Part shown: in pieces, positions 61,059 to 64,000 of the stretch
Layout: every line of letters starts with the position of its first letter
How positions within the stretch are numbered: the stretch's first letter is position 1
From: Lachnospiraceae bacterium
GTDB taxonomy: Bacteria > Bacillota > Clostridia > Lachnospirales > Lachnospiraceae
Assembly: GCA_910574195.1 (NCBI GenBank)
Contig: CAJTBF010000003.1
Coordinates: forward strand, 124,001 to 188,000
Reading direction: 5' to 3'
DNA length: 64,000 nt
Made by a program: the position numbers and the translations under genes
The notes under the pieces: model-generated
What the model was told of the DNA's origin: nothing
Databases searched by the model: none
What the model saw: the letters and a program-made list of their open reading frames with translations, nothing else

Positions 61059-62885
61059 TTATTCTACTGTAACCGATTTTGCCAGATTTCTTGGCTTATC
61101 CACATCACAGCCTTTCCCTACGGAAATGTAATATCCGAACAACTGTAACGGTATAATCGCCAGAGAGTTGGTAAAGTACTGATTTGTTTTCGGAATATAA
61201 ATCACATAGTCCGCCGCCTTCTCTACCTGGTCGTTGCCTTCGTTCGTCACGGCCAGCACAAAAGCGCCTCTGGTTCGCACTTCCACCACATTACTGAGCA
61301 TTTTCTTATACAGATTTTCCTGTGTGAGAACAGCCGCCACCAGTGTCCCTTCCTCAATCAGCGAAATGGTGCCGTGCTTCAGTTCTCCTGCTGCATAGGC
61401 TTCTGAATGAATATAAGAAATCTCTTTCAATTTCAGAGAACCTTCCAGAGAAATGGCGTAATCAATCCCTCTTCCAATGAAAAATACATCTCTTGCCGCC
61501 AGATAACGGTTTGCAAATTTCTGAATCCGGTTCTTATTATTCAGAAGCAATTCTACCTGATCCGGAATCCGCTTCAAATCTTCAATATACTGTACAAGTT
61601 CTGACTCTGTAATGGTCCCGCGAACCTTTGCAAACTTCATGGCCAGCAAATACAACGCAATCAACTGACAGGAATATGCTTTTGTCGTGGCTACGGCAAT
61701 CTCCGGGCCTGCCCAGGTATACATTACATTGTCCGCCTCCCGGGCAATGGAACTTCCCACAACATTTACAATCCCAAGTACCCTGGCTCCTTTTTGCTTT
61801 GATTCCCGCAGAGCCGCCAGGGAATCCGCCGTTTCTCCGGACTGACTGATAATAATAATCAAGGTGCCTTCATCAATCAACGCATCCCGATAACGATACT
61901 CCGATGCCAGGTCTACTTCCACCGGCACACGCGCCATCCCTTCCAGCACATATTTTGCAGTCACCCCTGCATGATACGCAGATCCGCAGGCCACAATCAT
62001 CAATTTCCTGATGCTTTGGATTTCCTCATCCGACATGTTCAACTCTTCTATCTCAATTGTATTCCCTTTCAGGCGCGGCGAAAACGTATCTGTAATCGCT
62101 TTTGGCTGTTCATACATTTCTTTTAGCATAAAATGCTCGTAACCGCCTTTTTCGGCCGCGTCCACATCCCATGCAATATGAACAGATTCTTTTTCAATCA
62201 CTTCCTCGTCTACGGTAAAGAACTCCATGGAATCCTTTTTCATCCGTACAATCTCTTCATTCTCTATAAAATATACATCCCGTGTGTATTTCAATACGGC
62301 CGGAACGTCCGATGCAATAATACAGCCGGATTTCGCATGTCCTACAATCAGAGGACTATCCTTTCGAACCGCATACAATTCTTCCGGATGATCTTTAAAA
62401 ATAATCCCCAACGCGTAAGAACCCTCCATCCGATGCATAATTTTCGTAATCGTCTGAAGCGGATTCCCATTGTAATAATAGTCCAGGAGATGTACAATCA
62501 CTTCCGTATCCGTATCCGATAAAAACTGATATCCTCTGCCGATCAGCTTTTTCTTCAACTTCATGTAATTTTCAATGATCCCATTATGAACGACTACAAT
62601 ACTTTCTTCCGCGTTGAGATGGGGATGTGCATTCACATCGGAAGGCTCTCCATGAGTGGCCCATCTGGTATGGCCAATTCCAAGAGTTCCTGGAAGAGTT
62701 TCTCCGTCATGTGTCAATTCACTCAACACTTTCAGGCGGCCCTTTGCCTTTTTCATCCCGATTTTCTTTCCGTCATAAACCGCAATCCCTGCGGAATCAT
62801 ATCCCCGGTACTCTAACTTTCCCAGCCCGTCCAGTAAAATCGGCGCTGCCTTTTGTTCTCCTACATATCCGACTATTCCACACAT
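61059..62885 (-). CDS. glmS: Glutamine--fructose-6-phosphate aminotransferase (isomerizing)
   Basis: Makes glucosamine-6-phosphate, the entry to UDP-GlcNAc for peptidoglycan and capsule. 608 residues, standard length. The N-terminal glutaminase starts with the catalytic Cys (MCGIVGYVG) and has GIGHTRWATHGEP and HNGIIENY. The two SIS domains carry ACGSAYHAGVTAKYV, ISQSGETADSLAALRESK and IGRGIDYAISLEGSLKLKEISYIHSEAYAAGELKHG; the protein ends KSVTVE as expected. GGGAG precedes the ATG. Only 28 bases separate it from the upstream gene, so there is no room for a glmS ribozyme; it is cotranscribed with the membrane protein gene. Confidence 0.97.
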   Translation of the reverse strand: MCGIVGYVGEQKAAPILLDGLGKLEYRGYDSAGIAVYDGKKIGMKKAKGRLKVLSELTHDGETLPGTLGIGHTRWATHGEPSDVNAHPHLNAEESIVVVHNGIIENYMKLKKKLIGRGYQFLSDTDTEVIVHLLDYYYNGNPLQTITKIMHRMEGSYALGIIFKDHPEELYAVRKDSPLIVGHAKSGCIIASDVPAVLKYTRDVYFIENEEIVRMKKDSMEFFTVDEEVIEKESVHIAWDVDAAEKGGYEHFMLKEMYEQPKAITDTFSPRLKGNTIEIEELNMSDEEIQSIRKLMIVACGSAYHAGVTAKYVLEGMARVPVEVDLASEYRYRDALIDEGTLIIIISQSGETADSLAALRESKQKGARVLGIVNVVGSSIAREADNVMYTWAGPEIAVATTKAYSCQLIALYLLAMKFAKVRGTITESELVQYIEDLKRIPDQVELLLNNKNRIQKFANRYLAARDVFFIGRGIDYAISLEGSLKLKEISYIHSEAYAAGELKHGTISLIEEGTLVAAVLTQENLYKKMLSNVVEVRTRGAFVLAVTNEGNDQVEKAADYVIYIPKTNQYFTNSLAIIPLQLFGYYISVGKGCDVDKPRNLAKSVTVE

Positions 62886-62913
62886 ATATTATTCTCCCTT
62901 TCCGGTTCTTTCC

Positions 62914-63999
62914 TTATAAGTCAATAAAATCCAAGCCATATCCTGTATTCTTGGAAGAAGATTTCCCGTTCTGCGTTCCAAGTTTTCTCTTTGGAACATA
63001 TTCCGCTACATCCTCCTCACTGTCATCATATGCATCATATCCGTCATCGTAACCGTCCTCATATTCGTCGTCGTATTCCTCATCATATTCATCATCATAG
63101 TCCTCTTCGTACGTATCATCGTAATCGTCATACTCATCACCATAATCCTCTTCGTACGCATCATCATAGTCATTGTCATAACGATCTCCAAAATCATCTT
63201 CATACGAATCTTTCTGTCTGGAAAAAGACTTCCGGGAAGCCCGTCCCGACGGTGCCTCCCCACCATCACCGTCATCATACATTTCTTCCAGCTCTTCATT
63301 CCGGCGGTTCAATTTCGTGGACAGTACAATAATCATAATCAACATGATCAATACTACCACACCTACTACGGCCGCCGCAATTAAGATATAATTTTCCATC
63401 AGATCTTCTAATTTCCCCATAAAAGAGGATTTGGGCTTCTCTGATTTCTTTTCCCCTTCTTCCGAAACCGTATATCTCTGATAAGTTGCATCTACCGTAT
63501 CATACTGGTAGAACCCTTCACTTCCTTTGCTGCTCAGAGCATACACCAGATAATATTCCTTTGCCTCCATATTCTGCCATGCAGGAAAAACCGTGCCGTT
63601 TAGTTCCAGTGTTGTTTCATCAAAATGCTTCGGGAGGACACTTCCGTCTCCGTTCCCCAGAAGCAGTATATAAAAACTATCCGTCACGTCCACACGCTCC
63701 GTTACAGAAAGGCTCCCTTCTCCTTCATTGTAGAGCGCCATAATTGGATCATTCGTTCCTGTAATCAAAAAGAAGAAAAGCTTCCCCGTCGCATCCTGTT
63801 GGATTGCATTGTGCTCCGCACCGGCATACTGCGCGCTTACCCTGGTAAACCCCTCAGGCACCAGAGCATCCGTAAAATTCTCATAAATCGCATACATGGT
63901 ACCGGCAATCTCGATATTTGCTTCTCCTGTAATCCGCTCCGCAGAAGTTGACGACTCTCCCATACCGCTTCCTTCCGATCCTATGGTAACCGTCGCACT
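62914..63999 (-). CDS. Membrane protein with Asp/Glu/Tyr-rich tail, 5' end outside the window
   Basis: Unrecognised protein; at least 361 residues are visible and the frame stays open to the window edge, so the start is missing and the ATG at 63963 is internal. The first 190 visible residues are extracytoplasmic and beta-rich (ANIEIAGTMYAIYENFTDALVPEGFTRV; FYILLLGNGDGSVLPKHF). A single transmembrane helix (IAAAVVGVVVLIMLIMIIVL) is followed by a cytoplasmic tail with about 80 residues made mostly of Asp, Glu and Tyr (DEYDDYDDTYEEDYDDEYDE) and then a Lys/Gly/Ser-rich end. The DNA of the tail is repetitive. It lies directly upstream of glmS. Function unknown. Confidence 0.8.
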   Translation of the reverse strand, partial: SATVTIGSEGSGMGESSTSAERITGEANIEIAGTMYAIYENFTDALVPEGFTRVSAQYAGAEHNAIQQDATGKLFFFLITGTNDPIMALYNEGEGSLSVTERVDVTDSFYILLLGNGDGSVLPKHFDETTLELNGTVFPAWQNMEAKEYYLVYALSSKGSEGFYQYDTVDATYQRYTVSEEGEKKSEKPKSSFMGKLEDLMENYILIAAAVVGVVVLIMLIMIIVLSTKLNRRNEELEEMYDDGDGGEAPSGRASRKSFSRQKDSYEDDFGDRYDNDYDDAYEEDYGDEYDDYDDTYEEDYDDEYDEEYDDEYEDGYDDGYDAYDDSEEDVAEYVPKRKLGTQNGKSSSKNTGYGLDFIDL

Positions 64000-64000
64000 T

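Noticed and set aside
62886-62913. glmS ribozyme upstream of glmS
   Set aside because: Only 28 bases separate glmS from the upstream gene; the ribozyme needs well over 100.
63040-63200. Plus-strand His-rich open frame opposite the acidic tail
   Set aside because: It is the antisense of the Asp/Glu/Tyr codons; codon pattern and context support only the minus-strand gene.
1-64000. tRNA, rRNA, insertion sequence, integrase or prophage genes
   Set aside because: None recognised on either strand; accessory character rests on gene content and gene remnants only.

Overview
The window looks like chromosome of a Gram-positive anaerobe of the class Clostridia, most likely family Lachnospiraceae. This rests on AGGAGG-type ribosome binding sites throughout, ThyX, a YesM/YesN two-component system tied to an mgl-type sugar ABC transporter, clostridial hydrophobic-W (ChW) repeats, a LoaP antiterminator in front of a polysaccharide operon, and an SPxTG-type wall-sorting motif. 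The genus assignment is inference; no rRNA or tRNA gene is present. Almost everything apart from pyrG and thyX is on the minus strand, so transcription runs mostly from high to low coordinates.

1-6.2 kb is core metabolism and housekeeping: the 3' part of pyrG, a PAP2 phosphatase, an MntP-type manganese exporter, a large surface protein with an SPGTGD sorting motif, and thyX. 6.2-16.9 kb is a galactose/glucose uptake module: mglB-mglA-mglC, followed by a second operon with an AraC-type response regulator, a YesM-type histidine kinase and two extra sugar-binding proteins. MglB appears circularly permuted relative to canonical MglB, while its neighbour 8 kb away has the normal order. MglC has an unusual coiled-coil N-terminus of about 230 residues.

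17.1-21.5 kb is accessory: a decayed gene fragment and a 1263-residue STAND-like NTPase with tetratricopeptide repeats, a 5 x 12-residue acidic repeat, its own promoter and a leader hairpin. It is a candidate defence gene.

21.5-48.6 kb is a long capsule or exopolysaccharide operon read from a promoter near 48.6 kb through loaP. In order of transcription it encodes LoaP, a reduced Wzz-like protein, a sugar aminotransferase, the priming sugar transferase, glycosyltransferases (including a GT11 fucosyltransferase), Wzy, Wzx, a CDP-sugar branch (RfbF, RfbG, a YerE-like thiamine enzyme, a reductase), a GDP-mannose/GDP-fucose branch (ManA, Gmd, Fcl, ManC), a His-type 3-dehydratase, and two MBOAT/SGNH O-acylation pairs. 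The two MBOAT genes carry poly-G tracts of 9 and 8; the G8 copy is out of frame. This suggests phase-variable O-acetylation of the polysaccharide. The RfbF/RfbG/dehydratase/YerE-like/reductase set is what a branched-chain 3,6-dideoxyhexose of the yersiniose type would need; this is the most interesting metabolic proposal in the window.

48.9-64 kb continues with cell-surface genes: a CapD/PglF-type dehydratase, an LCP-family ligase, UDP-galactopyranose mutase, a repeat-bearing lipoprotein, a third SGNH/MBOAT pair, a ChW/transglutaminase surface protein, glmS, and a membrane protein with an Asp/Glu/Tyr-rich tail that runs off the window edge.
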